Assembly (NCBI RefSeq): GCF_002005425.1
Contig: NZ_CP019704.1
Location: forward strand, 2,190,001 to 2,254,000
DNA: 64,000 nt
Direction: 5' to 3'
From: Polaribacter sp. BM10
GTDB taxonomy: Bacteria; Bacteroidota; Bacteroidia; Flavobacteriales; Flavobacteriaceae
Part shown: piece after piece, positions 46,322 to 56,707 of the stretch
Layout: every line of letters starts with the position of its first letter
Numbering within the stretch: the first letter of the stretch is position 1
Program-made: the position numbers and the translations under genes
The notes under the pieces: model-generated
What the model saw: the letters and a program-made list of their open reading frames with translations, nothing else
Database searches by the model: none
What the model was told of the DNA's origin: nothing

Positions 46322-48238
46322 TTAACTTACGGTTATTGATATTTCTAATTCTTTACTTCCTTTTTCGAAAAACACTTCTAATGGTAAGGCTTCTACTCCT
46401 GGAACCATGTTAAAAGTTCTTTTTCCTTCCATTTCTTTTGTCTTAATTGGTGCTGTTGCCTTAATGGTTACCAATCCTTCTGGTTTTTGAATGGTAATTT
46501 CGTTCTCACTAATTTTTGAAATAACTTCACTTGAAGGAGAAATTATTGGCAATACAAAAGCAGTTTGTGCTTTGATATCTTGTTGTGTAGTTACTGTAAT
46601 TTCTGTTTTATCAGCAGTACAATTGTAGGCAATATCAAATGCAGAAGCAGTTCCTAAAACTTCTTCTCTGTCTACATTTTTTAACTTTACATCAGCAATT
46701 AATTCAATAATTCCTTTTGTATCTTTAGTTGCTACTGTTGCTGGTAAATCGTATAAGTTTGTGTACCAAACCTCGTCTTTAAAAGTTTCAATTCTTGGCG
46801 TTAAACAAATATCTTTACCTGGTTGTGGTTGCTGATTGTTTTTTTCTACTAAATGATATTCTGCCATACTTGCAGCACATAAAAGTCCGACTTTGTTATG
46901 ATATAAAACACCTAAAGCTCCACCTGATGCTTGTCTAAAATCGTATTTGTAATGATATTCTGCATCGTAAGCACTTACAGTACCTCTCCAATCTCCTCTT
47001 GCAAAAAGATAAACATCTAAATCTTTAAAGTGTTTTACACCATCTGCGGTTGCTCTTGGCAAACTTGCATTTGCATTTATTTCTGGTAAATGATCCCAAT
47101 GATCTAATAAAGCTGCTAAAGGTTTGGCATGTGTAAATGTATGATGCACACAAGCAGGAATTCCTGCTTCAATAAAACCAGGACCTCCATGAATTAATCC
47201 ATCTGCAGTACATCTTTGTAATAGTTCTGTATTTTTTACGGCTGCTGTACCATATGCTGGATTGATATTTGCCATCATTGCGAATGCTGGTTGACTACCA
47301 TCACAAGTTCTACTTCCCCAATAACTCCATTTATACATTCTGTTACCCCAACTATTATCCCAAGCACCATCTGGCAACATAAACTCTAAATGACTGTTTA
47401 ATGATTTGGTTAAGATTTGTAGTAATTCATCATCTTTCTCTTTTAATGCATACATTACTAAACTATTCAGCGTTTCTTCTACATTATAACCTAAATCAAC
47501 TCCATGTAAGCCTTTTTCACTTAGCTTACTTGAGCTTTTTTTACATTCACCAAATAATAAGCCTTCATTTTCTGTAAAATAAGCTTTTACTTGAGTCGCT
47601 AAAGTTTTACTCTTCGCTTTAAAATCATCTCTTTTTACAACATTTCCAATTAAATTTAGGCCATAAACAGCTGTTCCTGGATAATTGATATTGGTAAAAT
47701 CTATTGTAAAAGTATCATAAATGTATTGTCCTGCTTTTTCTAAACGAATTGTCCAAGCTTTGCGAGTTTCTTCATCTAAAACATGACCATGATAATGCAA
47801 TGCTTCTGCTAACGCTATGGCTCCGAAAACGGTAATTCCTTTCCAAGATTTTGGGTTTTTAATTACGGTCCAAGCTCCACTTTCTTGAGAGACATTGTTT
47901 TCTGCCCAAAGCATTACTAATTTTGCGCCTTCTACATATTTTTGATCACCAGTTTTATCTGCCATGTATAAAAACGGATAGACGGCATCCATACATCGTC
48001 CATGAATATGAGAACAAGATGGGCAACCTAATGCACCATGAACATCTAAATTAGATGGATTATTGATTTGAACTTTCAACATACCATCACTCCAATCTTT
48101 TAATAAACCTGTGATTAAGTTTTTAAATTCTAAAGAATGTTCTAGTTGATTAGAACAGCCATTTAATATTCCTGACATTGGTAATGATAAGCCTACACCT
48201 GCAAATGCAGAGAGTTGTAGAAAGTTACGTCTTTTCAT
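46322..48238 (-). CDS. Tat-exported lipoprotein of unknown function, probable (alpha/alpha) toroid
   Basis: The 638-aa protein has a twin-arginine signal (MKRRNFLQLS) with a lipobox LNGC (C28). About residues 40-420 look helical with regular Trp/Tyr-rich repeats (GCPSCSHIHGRCMDAVYPFLYMADKTGDQKYVEGA, GAWDNSWGNRMYKWSYWGSRTCDGSQPA), as in (alpha/alpha) toroid glycosidases and lyases; the last 200 residues look beta-rich. I do not recognise a named family. It heads the long operon under operator site 11, so it is a core member of the regulon. A role as lyase, hydrolase or uronyl dehydratase on ulvan oligosaccharides is possible. Formosa agariphila is known to use an oligosaccharide dehydratase in ulvan breakdown, but I cannot tell whether this is its homologue. 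Confidence 0.6.
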   Translation of the reverse strand: MKRRNFLQLSAFAGVGLSLPMSGILNGCSNQLEHSLEFKNLITGLLKDWSDGMLKVQINNPSNLDVHGALGCPSCSHIHGRCMDAVYPFLYMADKTGDQKYVEGAKLVMLWAENNVSQESGAWTVIKNPKSWKGITVFGAIALAEALHYHGHVLDEETRKAWTIRLEKAGQYIYDTFTIDFTNINYPGTAVYGLNLIGNVVKRDDFKAKSKTLATQVKAYFTENEGLLFGECKKSSSKLSEKGLHGVDLGYNVEETLNSLVMYALKEKDDELLQILTKSLNSHLEFMLPDGAWDNSWGNRMYKWSYWGSRTCDGSQPAFAMMANINPAYGTAAVKNTELLQRCTADGLIHGGPGFIEAGIPACVHHTFTHAKPLAALLDHWDHLPEINANASLPRATADGVKHFKDLDVYLFARGDWRGTVSAYDAEYHYKYDFRQASGGALGVLYHNKVGLLCAASMAEYHLVEKNNQQPQPGKDICLTPRIETFKDEVWYTNLYDLPATVATKDTKGIIELIADVKLKNVDREEVLGTASAFDIAYNCTADKTEITVTTQQDIKAQTAFVLPIISPSSEVISKISENEITIQKPEGLVTIKATAPIKTKEMEGKRTFNMVPGVEALPLEVFFEKGSKELEISITVS

Positions 48239-48288
48239 TCTAAATATATTTTATGAATTATGAAATTATGAAGATTAAGTTTAATCTG

Positions 48289-48306
48289 TATCCTGTTTTA
48301 TCCTGA
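48289..48306 (-). promoter_or_regulatory. Direct-repeat operator, site 11 (head of seven-gene operon)
   Basis: In gene direction TCAGGATAAAACAGGATA: two near-perfect nCAGGATA repeats 10 bp apart, 51 bp before the start at 48238. It is one of the two best copies. Confidence 0.8.
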
Positions 48307-48318
48307 TTAAATTAAAAT

Positions 48319-48353
48319 AAAAAAAGCCAGAAGAATATTCTTCTGGCTTTTTT
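48319..48353 (-). terminator. Intrinsic terminator after the PL28-type lyase gene
   Basis: Inverted repeat with arms AAAAAAGCCAGAAGA and its complement, 3-4 nt loop, ending in a T-run on the minus strand, 20 bp past the lyase stop (48373). It insulates the lyase transcript from the operon starting at site 11. Confidence 0.85.
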
Positions 48354-48372
48354 ATTAATATAAAATTATAAT

Positions 48373-50385
48373 TTACTTAATTATAAGTTTTTTGCGATAC
48401 ACTTTATTGTTGTCTTTTGTAGTAACTTTTACAAAATAGACTCCTTGCTTAAATCTATTATAGTTGTTTATTTGAATTTTCTTTTCTTTTACTTCTTTGG
48501 TAAATATAAGTTTTCCTATAAGATTAAAAATTTCAACTTTTGAACTGTTTAAATTGCTAATTTCTATGGTGAAATTTTCTTTAGCCGGATTTGGATAAAC
48601 TTTTATTGATTTTGACAACAACTCTTCATTACTTATACTTAATGATTGACTTGTTGGAATCGCTTCCCAAAAACTTCTTTGGTCACTATCAGAAGCAGCA
48701 ATATTAGAAACGCTACCATCTTCTTCATGATATAAAAATCTACCATTGTTTCTAGCTTCAAATCTAAATACATTCTCAGTTCCAGTGTCGCGTATAGTCC
48801 ATACTTTATCGCTATCAGAAGAAGGTGCAGCTTTTGATGTACTAACTACTCCTCCTGTTCCTAAAGCTCTTATTATTCCAAAACTTTCACTATCTATATT
48901 AAAATAATCTCCAGATTTCACAAAAGTCCAATGAGTATTAGTTGCATCTCCAGAATCTGTCATTGTAACTGGTGTTGCACTAGAACCTGCATCTGTTAAA
49001 AACTTGCCTGTTGCAACATTTCTTAATCTAAAAATATCATCAGAAGGCTCTGCTACATTGCTATCTTCTTTTTCTACTTTTTGATATGTAGTGTTTGCCC
49101 ATCTAAACTGAGCTCTACCTCCTTTAACTCGATAAGCACCATATCTTATCCCCGATTCTAAACCTCTTTCAGGTTCTGGAATGTTATAATTAAAAGCTTC
49201 TCCTCCAATTATAGCATCACAATAATGTATTTTTTTTGTTGAATCATTTGGATCTGCTCTAAAACCAACTTCTAATTGAAAATCAACTTCTTCATTTTTA
49301 TTTACTCTTTTTAGAAAAACAACTTCTCTTCCACTGCCTTCTCCTCCTCTTTCTAAAATACGTTCTGCATATATATTAAAAGCTACTTGTTTATCTGCAT
49401 TAATACCAGTGCCATAAACAGCCTTTGCTAAATACAAGCAAATTGCGGGGTCATTAGAACCGCCACCGCCAGAGTGTTTTCCTTTTGCTTGTGCTAAATA
49501 ACTTCCATCTTGGCTACCAGTTCCATTACCTGATAATTCACCTACTTCTAGAATTCTAAAAGTTCCGTTAAATCTTGCAAAACTACCCACACCAGTTTCT
49601 CCAGATCTTGGCATAGAACGCTCTATTCTTGGTTGTAATGTAGCGCCATCCCAATGGTTAGAACCAGCAGTAATATTATAGACACCCCACGTTTTATTAT
49701 TTACAGTACTTTCTGAATAATCAGAATAACAACTTCTATCATCTGCAGTTCCTACATTTACAGGATTAGATATATCTACATTTCTAGTACTATTATTTTG
49801 AAATTCTCCAGAGGATGGACAATTAAGGTCTGTACTTGTATCTTCGTCTGAAGCTACTTCTACGGCAACTTCTACGAAAGGAACAAGTTTCCAATTACTT
49901 CTGTTATCTGTATCTGCTGCAATAGCATGAGTTACAGTACCATTTTCTTCATGATACAGAAACCTACCTGATGTTCTAGAGCCAAATCTATAAGTATCAT
50001 CTGTTTGATTATGAAATATAGTCCATGTTTTATCTGTATCTGAAGCCGGTGAACTTTTAGTTGTACTAACAACTACATAAGCACCTCCAGGACCACCCGC
50101 ACCAGGAGCACGCAGTATTCCTAAAACTTCACTATCTATATTGTAAAAAGAGCCACTTTGTACAAATTTAAAATGGGTACTTACATTTTCTCCTGAATCT
50201 GACATCGTTACAGCAGATGCACTTGAACCTGCATCTGTTAAATATTTTCCTGTTGCTACATTTTGTAACCTAAAAACACCATCAGAAGGTGGTGCATCTT
50301 GTGCAAAAGCACAAAACGTAAATAAAACAATAACAAAAAATAGTATTGATTTGAAAGTATTATTCTGAATTCCTTTTATTAACAT
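48373..50385 (-). CDS. T9SS-secreted ulvan lyase, PL28-type, with two beta-trefoil-like modules
   Basis: The 670-aa protein has a signal peptide (to about 29, CAFAQ). The central domain (about 190-440; [78 protein letters not shown]) matches my memory of PL28 ulvan lyases, jelly-roll enzymes that cleave Rha3S-(1,4)-GlcA/IdoA by beta-elimination. It is flanked by two closely similar modules (about 35-173 and 450-598; [19 protein letters not shown] versus [19 protein letters not shown]) of R-type/beta-trefoil character, presumably for binding. A type A T9SS sorting domain ends the protein. It is monocistronic between operator site 12 and a terminator. This gene is the strongest single argument that the locus targets ulvan. 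Confidence 0.82.
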   Translation of the reverse strand: MLIKGIQNNTFKSILFFVIVLFTFCAFAQDAPPSDGVFRLQNVATGKYLTDAGSSASAVTMSDSGENVSTHFKFVQSGSFYNIDSEVLGILRAPGAGGPGGAYVVVSTTKSSPASDTDKTWTIFHNQTDDTYRFGSRTSGRFLYHEENGTVTHAIAADTDNRSNWKLVPFVEVAVEVASDEDTSTDLNCPSSGEFQNNSTRNVDISNPVNVGTADDRSCYSDYSESTVNNKTWGVYNITAGSNHWDGATLQPRIERSMPRSGETGVGSFARFNGTFRILEVGELSGNGTGSQDGSYLAQAKGKHSGGGGSNDPAICLYLAKAVYGTGINADKQVAFNIYAERILERGGEGSGREVVFLKRVNKNEEVDFQLEVGFRADPNDSTKKIHYCDAIIGGEAFNYNIPEPERGLESGIRYGAYRVKGGRAQFRWANTTYQKVEKEDSNVAEPSDDIFRLRNVATGKFLTDAGSSATPVTMTDSGDATNTHWTFVKSGDYFNIDSESFGIIRALGTGGVVSTSKAAPSSDSDKVWTIRDTGTENVFRFEARNNGRFLYHEEDGSVSNIAASDSDQRSFWEAIPTSQSLSISNEELLSKSIKVYPNPAKENFTIEISNLNSSKVEIFNLIGKLIFTKEVKEKKIQINNYNRFKQGVYFVKVTTKDNNKVYRKKLIIK

Positions 50386-50440
50386 AAGTTTTATAAATCG
50401 TTATTAGTATGGTAAAGTTTCGTAAAAAATTTTAATTTAC

Positions 50441-50458
50441 CATCCTGACCTATCCTGA
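50441..50458 (-). promoter_or_regulatory. Direct-repeat operator, site 12 (upstream of PL28-type lyase)
   Basis: In gene direction TCAGGATAGGTCAGGATG: two TCAGGAT units exactly 10 bp apart, 56 bp before the start at 50385. It is the most regular copy. Confidence 0.8.
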
Positions 50459-50521
50459 CCTTAAAGTATTTATTAAATTAAAGCGTCAAATATTTAAACT
50501 ACTTACATACTGTTATATAAT

Positions 50522-53032
50522 TTAATTTTTGTTTTTTGATATATCATAATTCAAAATATACTCTAAATATGCCTTACCATCTATATCTCCCTTAACTTTT
50601 TTATTTAAAAAATGAAGTTCTTTACCATCACCTAAATACAGGTAAACATTAGTTTTATTTGCCTTAATTAAAGTTCTAACAATCGCAAATCTACCCGTAA
50701 AAACAATATTAAATTTCGGTAATTTTAAGGTTGTTGTATCGTTGTCATTTGACAATATAATATCTTGAATTTCTTGTCCGTCTACCTTAGAAATAACTTT
50801 TACTCCAATAATTTTGTTATCAATAATAATATTTTCTGTTCTTTTTACTGTTGGCTTATTACTTTTAGAGGGTTCGTAAATCGCAATAAAGGGTTTATTC
50901 CAAGCTTCACCGTATTTACGCATTATAAAAACCTGAGTGTCTTTTTTATCATATCCGTTACTTACTTCTTGTGTTGGTGGTGCAAGTACAGCACTATATT
51001 CTTTTGTAACACCTCCAGGAATACTCATGTGTAAATAATCTTTTGTAACCTGTAAATCAAATCTTGTAGTAACAGGATTGCTGGTTAATAAAGATGTTTT
51101 AGCATTAGAAAACCACCTCCAACCTGGTTGTTTTCTTGCATCTCCTGTATCATTTTGAAATCTGTTTGGAGTATCTACCATAAACAAATTATTATTTTTC
51201 GATTTTATTTGCATTTTATCTCCTAGACCATGAAATAAATAATCATGAAAATTATTTTTAATTATTGAAACTGATCTAAAAATATCGACATAATAACCAG
51301 AAGTTGCACTAGTTCTTACAATGCTATTAGTACGTTGCTGATTTACATTATTAATAACATCATCTAAAAACTGGGTAGAAAAACTAAAACTTTGTGCAAT
51401 AGCATTTACATACGTTTTTGGCTCTGAAGCTTTTAAAACCACAGGATTTACAATATTTTGCCATGTACTATTCCCATTTATTTTAGAGCCTCTACCAGAA
51501 GTACCATTTACAATAATTGTATTATGTGCTGCATAAGAAACAGCGTATTGTTCATGAAGTTTAGATCCATAACCACTAGCAGATCCTCCGTAATCTGGTC
51601 CAATAACATATCCTGATCCGTACAACTCCATATCTAAGCCTGATGCGTGCGCATGAACATAAGTACCGCCACCAGTGTAATACATTAAACCATTCTGTTT
51701 ATCATCTTTACCAGAATAATTACGTTGCATTACAATACCTGCGTGAGTTGCTTTTACAGTTCTATATTTAGGCTCACCAGCATCACTTACTAAAGTATCA
51801 ATATTTACACCCCACAATAACTGTAATGGATTGTTCCATTCTAATCTTTGATTTTTTATTATTGGATTATAGCCACCTTCTTCTTTATAAATTTTTTGCA
51901 ATACAGTAGCTGCTCTATTTTTTAACGCCGTATATCCTTTTCTTTCTGCAATTTTTAAAACATTTCTATAAATATGAGCATGATTGGTAAAACTTCTACC
52001 AATGTCTCCGTAAGCCATAGTTGCACCGTTTGGATATAAAAAGTTTTCATAAATAAAAACACTTTCTAAAATGTCTTTATGATTATCTATAATCTTTAAA
52101 TTTGGTTGATATCTATCAATAATATTCATTAACTGAATAAATAAAGCATGAGTAAACTTACCATAACCTGCAGATTCAGGCCATAAGCGATCTTCTTTAC
52201 TAAATCTATTTAACATCCAATTAATTCCTGGTTGCCTAGACCTTGCCAATCCATTTAAAATTTTATCAAAATAACGGTCTCGTGCTATTTTATTATCCAT
52301 GCAAATTATAGCGTACAAAGCACCCGGAAGTTCTAAAACAGGATGATTGGAATTATTACCACCCAATTTTATTACATTATTTGCCATCACTTCAAAAGCT
52401 TTTTGAGCTATTTTAAAATTAAAACGCACTTTATTTTTAGTACTTATATCATAAACTTTTGTACTTGGCTTAGTTAAATAGGGCTGTACAAAATCGTATA
52501 TCATTGCTACTCTCGGAAAATGTTCTCTTGTTTGTATTAAATGATTAAACTTTTTATGGTAGAACTTTAGTTTTAAAGGATCTTTAATACTTATCATTTT
52601 TACATATTGATATACTATATCTGATGCTATTTGGGCATATTTTTCATCTTCTGTTAGATAATAAAGTATTGCACATTCTACACCATCATTTAATATTGTT
52701 CTATGTATTTTTCTATCTCCGGGTAAATTAGGTATTAAATTTATTTCTTCTGATGGATTTTTCGCATGATTTAAATATTTAGAAGATTGATTTTTTTTCA
52801 ATTGACTAAACAAACTATTGGCCCAAGGATATTTCGAAATATTATCTAAAATACCTTTTCTATCTTTTGGTGAAACCCAAATACGAGGATGTTTTAAAGT
52901 GTCTAATAACACTTCTTTTTCTGTTAAATGAGCAATCATATTTACATTTATACTCGAAAAATTAGAACTCTTAGCTAACACAGCACTTGAAAAACATAAA
53001 ATTATAAACGAAAAAATTAGCTTTTTAAACAT
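50522..53032 (-). CDS. Heparinase II/III-family polysaccharide lyase (possibly PL40-like ulvan lyase)
   Basis: The 836-aa secreted protein has a signal peptide (1-20, ending AVLA). An N-terminal (alpha/alpha) toroid (about 45-410) carries candidate residues N229/H230 (NSNHPVLE) and Y290 (WPESAGYG). The heparinase II/III-like beta-sandwich follows (about 425-836) with H460 and H462 in TYVHAHASGLDMELYG and AAHNTIIVNG (501-510), typical of this lyase fold. Such enzymes cleave uronic acid-containing chains by beta-elimination, leaving the unsaturated ends that GH105 removes. The ulvan lyase family PL40 would fit the context, but the family number is from memory and unverified. It is monocistronic under operator site 13, next to the PL28-type lyase. 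Confidence 0.8.
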   Translation of the reverse strand: MFKKLIFSFIILCFSSAVLAKSSNFSSINVNMIAHLTEKEVLLDTLKHPRIWVSPKDRKGILDNISKYPWANSLFSQLKKNQSSKYLNHAKNPSEEINLIPNLPGDRKIHRTILNDGVECAILYYLTEDEKYAQIASDIVYQYVKMISIKDPLKLKFYHKKFNHLIQTREHFPRVAMIYDFVQPYLTKPSTKVYDISTKNKVRFNFKIAQKAFEVMANNVIKLGGNNSNHPVLELPGALYAIICMDNKIARDRYFDKILNGLARSRQPGINWMLNRFSKEDRLWPESAGYGKFTHALFIQLMNIIDRYQPNLKIIDNHKDILESVFIYENFLYPNGATMAYGDIGRSFTNHAHIYRNVLKIAERKGYTALKNRAATVLQKIYKEEGGYNPIIKNQRLEWNNPLQLLWGVNIDTLVSDAGEPKYRTVKATHAGIVMQRNYSGKDDKQNGLMYYTGGGTYVHAHASGLDMELYGSGYVIGPDYGGSASGYGSKLHEQYAVSYAAHNTIIVNGTSGRGSKINGNSTWQNIVNPVVLKASEPKTYVNAIAQSFSFSTQFLDDVINNVNQQRTNSIVRTSATSGYYVDIFRSVSIIKNNFHDYLFHGLGDKMQIKSKNNNLFMVDTPNRFQNDTGDARKQPGWRWFSNAKTSLLTSNPVTTRFDLQVTKDYLHMSIPGGVTKEYSAVLAPPTQEVSNGYDKKDTQVFIMRKYGEAWNKPFIAIYEPSKSNKPTVKRTENIIIDNKIIGVKVISKVDGQEIQDIILSNDNDTTTLKLPKFNIVFTGRFAIVRTLIKANKTNVYLYLGDGKELHFLNKKVKGDIDGKAYLEYILNYDISKNKN

Positions 53033-53084
53033 TTTAAAACATATTTATTTAATACCTAAAGTTAACCTATATAAACAATAAATT

Positions 53085-53102
53085 AATCCTGCAGAGTCTT
53101 GA
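53085..53102 (-). promoter_or_regulatory. Direct-repeat operator, site 13 (upstream of heparinase-like lyase)
   Basis: In gene direction TCAAGACTCTGCAGGATT, 53 bp before the start at 53032. The distal half has one mismatch in CAG. Confidence 0.65.
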
Positions 53103-53111
53103 GGCTTAAAC

Positions 53112-53155
53112 ATAAAAAAACCTCTTATAAATAAAATTATAAAAGGCTTTTTTTT
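53112..53155 (-). terminator. Intrinsic terminator after GH3 gene
   Basis: An imperfect 17-bp inverted repeat (AAAAAAACCTCTTATAA against TTATAAAAGGCTTTTTT, two mismatches) with A and T runs lies 17 bp past the stop of the GH3 gene at 53172. Confidence 0.75.
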
Positions 53156-53171
53156 GAATTAAATAGAGTTT

Positions 53172-55361
53172 CTATTTTACTGTTAATATCGCTTTATGTA
53201 AATCTTTTTCTAAGGATGATGCACCAACTGAAATGGTAAATGAACCTGGTTCTACCACTTTTTTCATTTGTTGATTTAAAATATTTAATTCATCAAAACC
53301 TAAGGTAAAAGTTACGGTTTTAGTTTCTCCTGGTTCAAGCGAAATACGTTCAAATCCTTTTAGCATTTTGTTGTAACGCCCAACAGAAGCGTAATCGTCT
53401 CTAACATACATTTGTACCACTTCATCTCCAGCTCTTTTTCCTGTATTGGTTACATCTACAGAAACTGTTGTGCTTTCATCTTTAGAAATTGAAGCATTTT
53501 TAAATTTTGGTTTACTGTATGTAAACGTTGTGTAGCTTAACCCATATCCAAAAGGAAACAACGGAGATTTGTCGGCATCTTTAAACAACCCTTTACCAGA
53601 TCCAATAAAATCTGGTCTTTGTAAATAAGTAACAGGAACTTGACCTACAGACCTCGGAAAAGAAACTGTTAATTTTCCTCCTGGATTCACATCGCCAAAA
53701 ATAGCATCTGCAATGGCATCTCCAGAACGCATACCTAAATACCAAGTTTCTAAAATTGATGGAATATTTTCTGCTACATAGTTAATTGACAATGGTCTTC
53801 CATTAATTAAAACAGCCACAACTGGCTTACCTGTTTTATGAATTGCTTTTACCAATTCTTTTTGCACACCATACAAATCTAAATTAGCTCTATCTACACC
53901 TTCGCCGCCAGTTTTTCTAGAACCACCAATAACCAAAATAACAGCATCAGATTTTTTTGCAGCAGCAATTGCTGCTGGAAAACCTGCTTTAGAATTGCTT
54001 AATAAATCACATCCTTTTGCATAATTAATTTTTACTTTATCTCCTACTTTGGCTTTTATTCCATCTAAAGCAGAAACATAAAATGGTGGTAAACCAGAAT
54101 AGCCTCCTAATAAAGAATAGGTTCCTTTTTTAGGTCTTTCTTCGTGTGCATTTGGTCCAATTACTGCTAACGATTTTATTTTAGACATGTCTAAAGGCAA
54201 TGTATTATTATCATTTTTTAATAAAATAATTGCTTTTTTAGCCATTTCATAAGAAAATTCTTGATGTTCTTTTCTACCTGCGTTAATAGTTTTTTTATCA
54301 ATCTCTTTTTGTTCAGAATCAAATAAACCCAATTGATATTTTGCTTTTAAAATACGAGATGTTGCTTTGTCTATATACTTTTCTAAATCAGGATTCTTAG
54401 TTATCGTATCTTTTAAAACTTTGGTATTATATGCTGCTAATTTCTCATTCTTTCCAATAACTAAGTCCATATCAACACCAGCTTTTAAACCTAAAATAGC
54501 CGATTCTGTTCTAGTTTCTGCAATAAAATGCATGGTTCCTAAACGGGCAACATCATTATTATCAGAAACAATAAAACCATCAAAACCTAATTCATCACGT
54601 AAAATATCTTTTAGTAACCATGTGTTCATATGGTTTGGAACACCATTATAATCTTGATGCCCTGGCATAACAGCACCAACCTTTGCTTCTTTAATAGCAG
54701 CCTCAAAAGGAGGTAAATAAACTTCTCGTAAACGACGTTCTGACATATCGCTAAAACCACCATTAATTCCTCGTCTGTTTTCTGGATAACCGATAAAGTG
54801 CTTTGCTGTTGCAATTACATGGTTTTCATCAAATCTTTCCTTACCTATTCCTTGTAAACCTTGTATAAATGCAACACCCATTCTAGACACCAAATAAGGG
54901 TCTTCTCCGTAAGATTCTTCTACACGACCATATCTTGGATCACCGGAAATTACATCTAAGTTAGGTGAATAGGTGTGTGTAACGCCTAAAGTTCTAGCTT
55001 CTAAAGCGGTTTGTGAAGCCATTTTTTTAACCAACTCTGGTTGCCATGTAGAAGCAGCAGCAATTGCCTGTGGATACACGGTTGTATTACCATAATAATC
55101 TAAAACAAGCCAAACACCATGTAATGCTTCTGCATATTTCATATACGGGATTCCTAATCTTTCGTTTGCAGGAGCATCTTGGGTCATTTCTGCAATTTTT
55201 TCTTCTAAAGTCATTTGACTTAATAAGTCGTTCACCTTGCTAGTAATTTCATCATCTTCTTTGCTATTAGAACTATTAGCTTCAGTAGATATACATGCAT
55301 TAAATAGATTTAATAGAAAGACTAAAAGAACTAATTTGATAGCAGTTATATTTTTCATCAT
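53172..55361 (-). CDS. GH3 beta-glycosidase lipoprotein (beta-xylosidase/glucosidase type)
   Basis: The 729-aa protein has a lipobox LFNAC (C22). GH3 N-terminal barrel (about 45-360; YPQAIAAASTW, GRVEESYGEDPYLVS, ATAKHFIGY) with nucleophile D267 in GFIVSDNND; C-terminal alpha/beta sandwich (GGSRKTGGEGVDRANLDL with the likely acid/base region) and a fibronectin III-like end (GDEVVQMYVRD). GH3 enzymes remove beta-linked xylose or glucose from non-reducing ends; xylose is expected in ulvan and the xyl genes are in the same regulon, so beta-xylosidase is the favoured guess. It is monocistronic, bounded by operator site 14 and a terminator. Confidence 0.93.
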   Translation of the reverse strand: MMKNITAIKLVLLVFLLNLFNACISTEANSSNSKEDDEITSKVNDLLSQMTLEEKIAEMTQDAPANERLGIPYMKYAEALHGVWLVLDYYGNTTVYPQAIAAASTWQPELVKKMASQTALEARTLGVTHTYSPNLDVISGDPRYGRVEESYGEDPYLVSRMGVAFIQGLQGIGKERFDENHVIATAKHFIGYPENRRGINGGFSDMSERRLREVYLPPFEAAIKEAKVGAVMPGHQDYNGVPNHMNTWLLKDILRDELGFDGFIVSDNNDVARLGTMHFIAETRTESAILGLKAGVDMDLVIGKNEKLAAYNTKVLKDTITKNPDLEKYIDKATSRILKAKYQLGLFDSEQKEIDKKTINAGRKEHQEFSYEMAKKAIILLKNDNNTLPLDMSKIKSLAVIGPNAHEERPKKGTYSLLGGYSGLPPFYVSALDGIKAKVGDKVKINYAKGCDLLSNSKAGFPAAIAAAKKSDAVILVIGGSRKTGGEGVDRANLDLYGVQKELVKAIHKTGKPVVAVLINGRPLSINYVAENIPSILETWYLGMRSGDAIADAIFGDVNPGGKLTVSFPRSVGQVPVTYLQRPDFIGSGKGLFKDADKSPLFPFGYGLSYTTFTYSKPKFKNASISKDESTTVSVDVTNTGKRAGDEVVQMYVRDDYASVGRYNKMLKGFERISLEPGETKTVTFTLGFDELNILNQQMKKVVEPGSFTISVGASSLEKDLHKAILTVK

Positions 55362-55446
55362 GTTATTTATTGATTGATTTATTAAATTTTAAATTATATT
55401 GTAAATTATTGTAGTCTATAAATTTACTTTTATACAAAGTAATATC

Positions 55447-55464
55447 TATCCTGTGTAGTCCTGA
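55447..55464 (-). promoter_or_regulatory. Direct-repeat operator, site 14 (upstream of GH3)
   Basis: In gene direction TCAGGACTACACAGGATA, 86 bp before the start at 55361. It is further from the start than most copies, which suggests a longer leader. Confidence 0.75.
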
Positions 55465-55519
55465 TTTACTTTTGCAACCAACAATATTAAAATACTTAAC
55501 ACTGTTTATTTAACGTAAA

Positions 55520-55546
55520 AAAATCGAGGATTTTACCCTCGATTTT
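55520..55546 (-). terminator. Intrinsic terminator after GH105 gene
   Basis: Arms AAAATCGAGG (55520-55529) and CCTCGATTTT (55537-55546) with a 7-nt loop and flanking A/T runs, 22 bp past the GH105 stop. It ends the GH3-GH105 operon. Confidence 0.8.
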
Positions 55547-55567
55547 AATATTTTTTTTTAAAATTAT

Positions 55568-56701
55568 TTACTTCAATTTTAATATTTCACTACCAGCCAA
55601 TAAATACGCACCAGTACCAAAATTTTGCCAACTATCTGCAGATGCAGGTTCTGGAAAAGCACCAATATTTTGTACCCAACCTACTCTACCATCTTCGTGT
55701 TGGCAAGCAGCTAAACCACTCCATGCTTTTTTTACTGCAGAAGTATGTTTTTTGTCTAATAAACCATTGTTAATACCCCAAGCTAAAGCAAATGTGTAAA
55801 AACCACTTCCACTTACTTCTCCATGATTATAAGATTCTGGACTTAACAAACTTGTTCTCCATAAACCATCTTCTGGCTGAATTTCTAAGATTTTAGCTGC
55901 CATTTCTTTATAAAGGCTTACATAAAAATCTCTGTGTTCATAATCTTTTGGCATATCATCTAAAAGTAACGCCAAACCACCAATTACCCATCCATTTCCT
56001 CTTGACCAAAATACTTTTTTACCATTTGGTTCTTTTCTATCCTCTTTTGTTCCTTTCCAAACAAAACGCATATCTCTTGCAAATAAATTTTCTTCTTTAT
56101 CATACAATCTATTATATGCTTCCATATAATATTTATGCATTGCTTCTAAGTATTTAGGTTGCTTTGTATGTTTTGCATATAAATTAACTACTGGAGGAGC
56201 CATAAATAAAGCATCACACCACCACCATAAAATAGTTTTGTCTTCTTTACTTTTGTTTGTACCTGCTTTCCAGTTATTATCTTCAAATAAATGCGTGTCT
56301 AAAAACTTTTTTGTAGGTTCTAAATCTGCAAAATTTCTTCTTTTTTCGTTTCTAGCAACATATAAATAGCTGTACGAAATTGCTACATCATCTGCATGGT
56401 GTAAGCGATCGTAAGTTTGCCACTTATTCCAATATGCTTGGTTTTTAAGTGCAGCCATATACATCATATTTTTAGTTGTTTTGTGTGCTCTTGCAACACC
56501 TGTATAGTAGGCCCCTGCTGTCCAATCTGTGGGTGCAATTGCAAAAATAGGATGTGCCTCTTGCCATTCTAGGGCTTTTATCATCGATTTTTTTATTGCT
56601 GTATGATCTAAATTAGCACTTTTTTCAACAACTGCTGTTTGCGATTTAGAGCAACTAATAAGCGTTAAAACACTTAATAAAACTACTATTGATTTTTTCA
56701 T
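55568..56701 (-). CDS. Unsaturated uronyl hydrolase lipoprotein, GH105
   Basis: The 377-aa protein has a lipobox LISC (C17). The (alpha/alpha)6 barrel of GH105 is recognisable by [16 protein letters not shown] (D104/D105), [12 protein letters not shown] (D163), [10 protein letters not shown] and [13 protein letters not shown]. The enzyme hydrates the 4,5-unsaturated uronic acid left by lyases and so frees it from rhamnose; this is an established step after ulvan lyase action. It lies 6 bp behind the second GH3 gene, in the same transcript, and is followed by a terminator. GH88 is the related alternative, but the motifs favour GH105. Confidence 0.92.
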   Translation of the reverse strand: MKKSIVVLLSVLTLISCSKSQTAVVEKSANLDHTAIKKSMIKALEWQEAHPIFAIAPTDWTAGAYYTGVARAHKTTKNMMYMAALKNQAYWNKWQTYDRLHHADDVAISYSYLYVARNEKRRNFADLEPTKKFLDTHLFEDNNWKAGTNKSKEDKTILWWWCDALFMAPPVVNLYAKHTKQPKYLEAMHKYYMEAYNRLYDKEENLFARDMRFVWKGTKEDRKEPNGKKVFWSRGNGWVIGGLALLLDDMPKDYEHRDFYVSLYKEMAAKILEIQPEDGLWRTSLLSPESYNHGEVSGSGFYTFALAWGINNGLLDKKHTSAVKKAWSGLAACQHEDGRVGWVQNIGAFPEPASADSWQNFGTGAYLLAGSEILKLK

Positions 56702-56707
56702 TATCGA

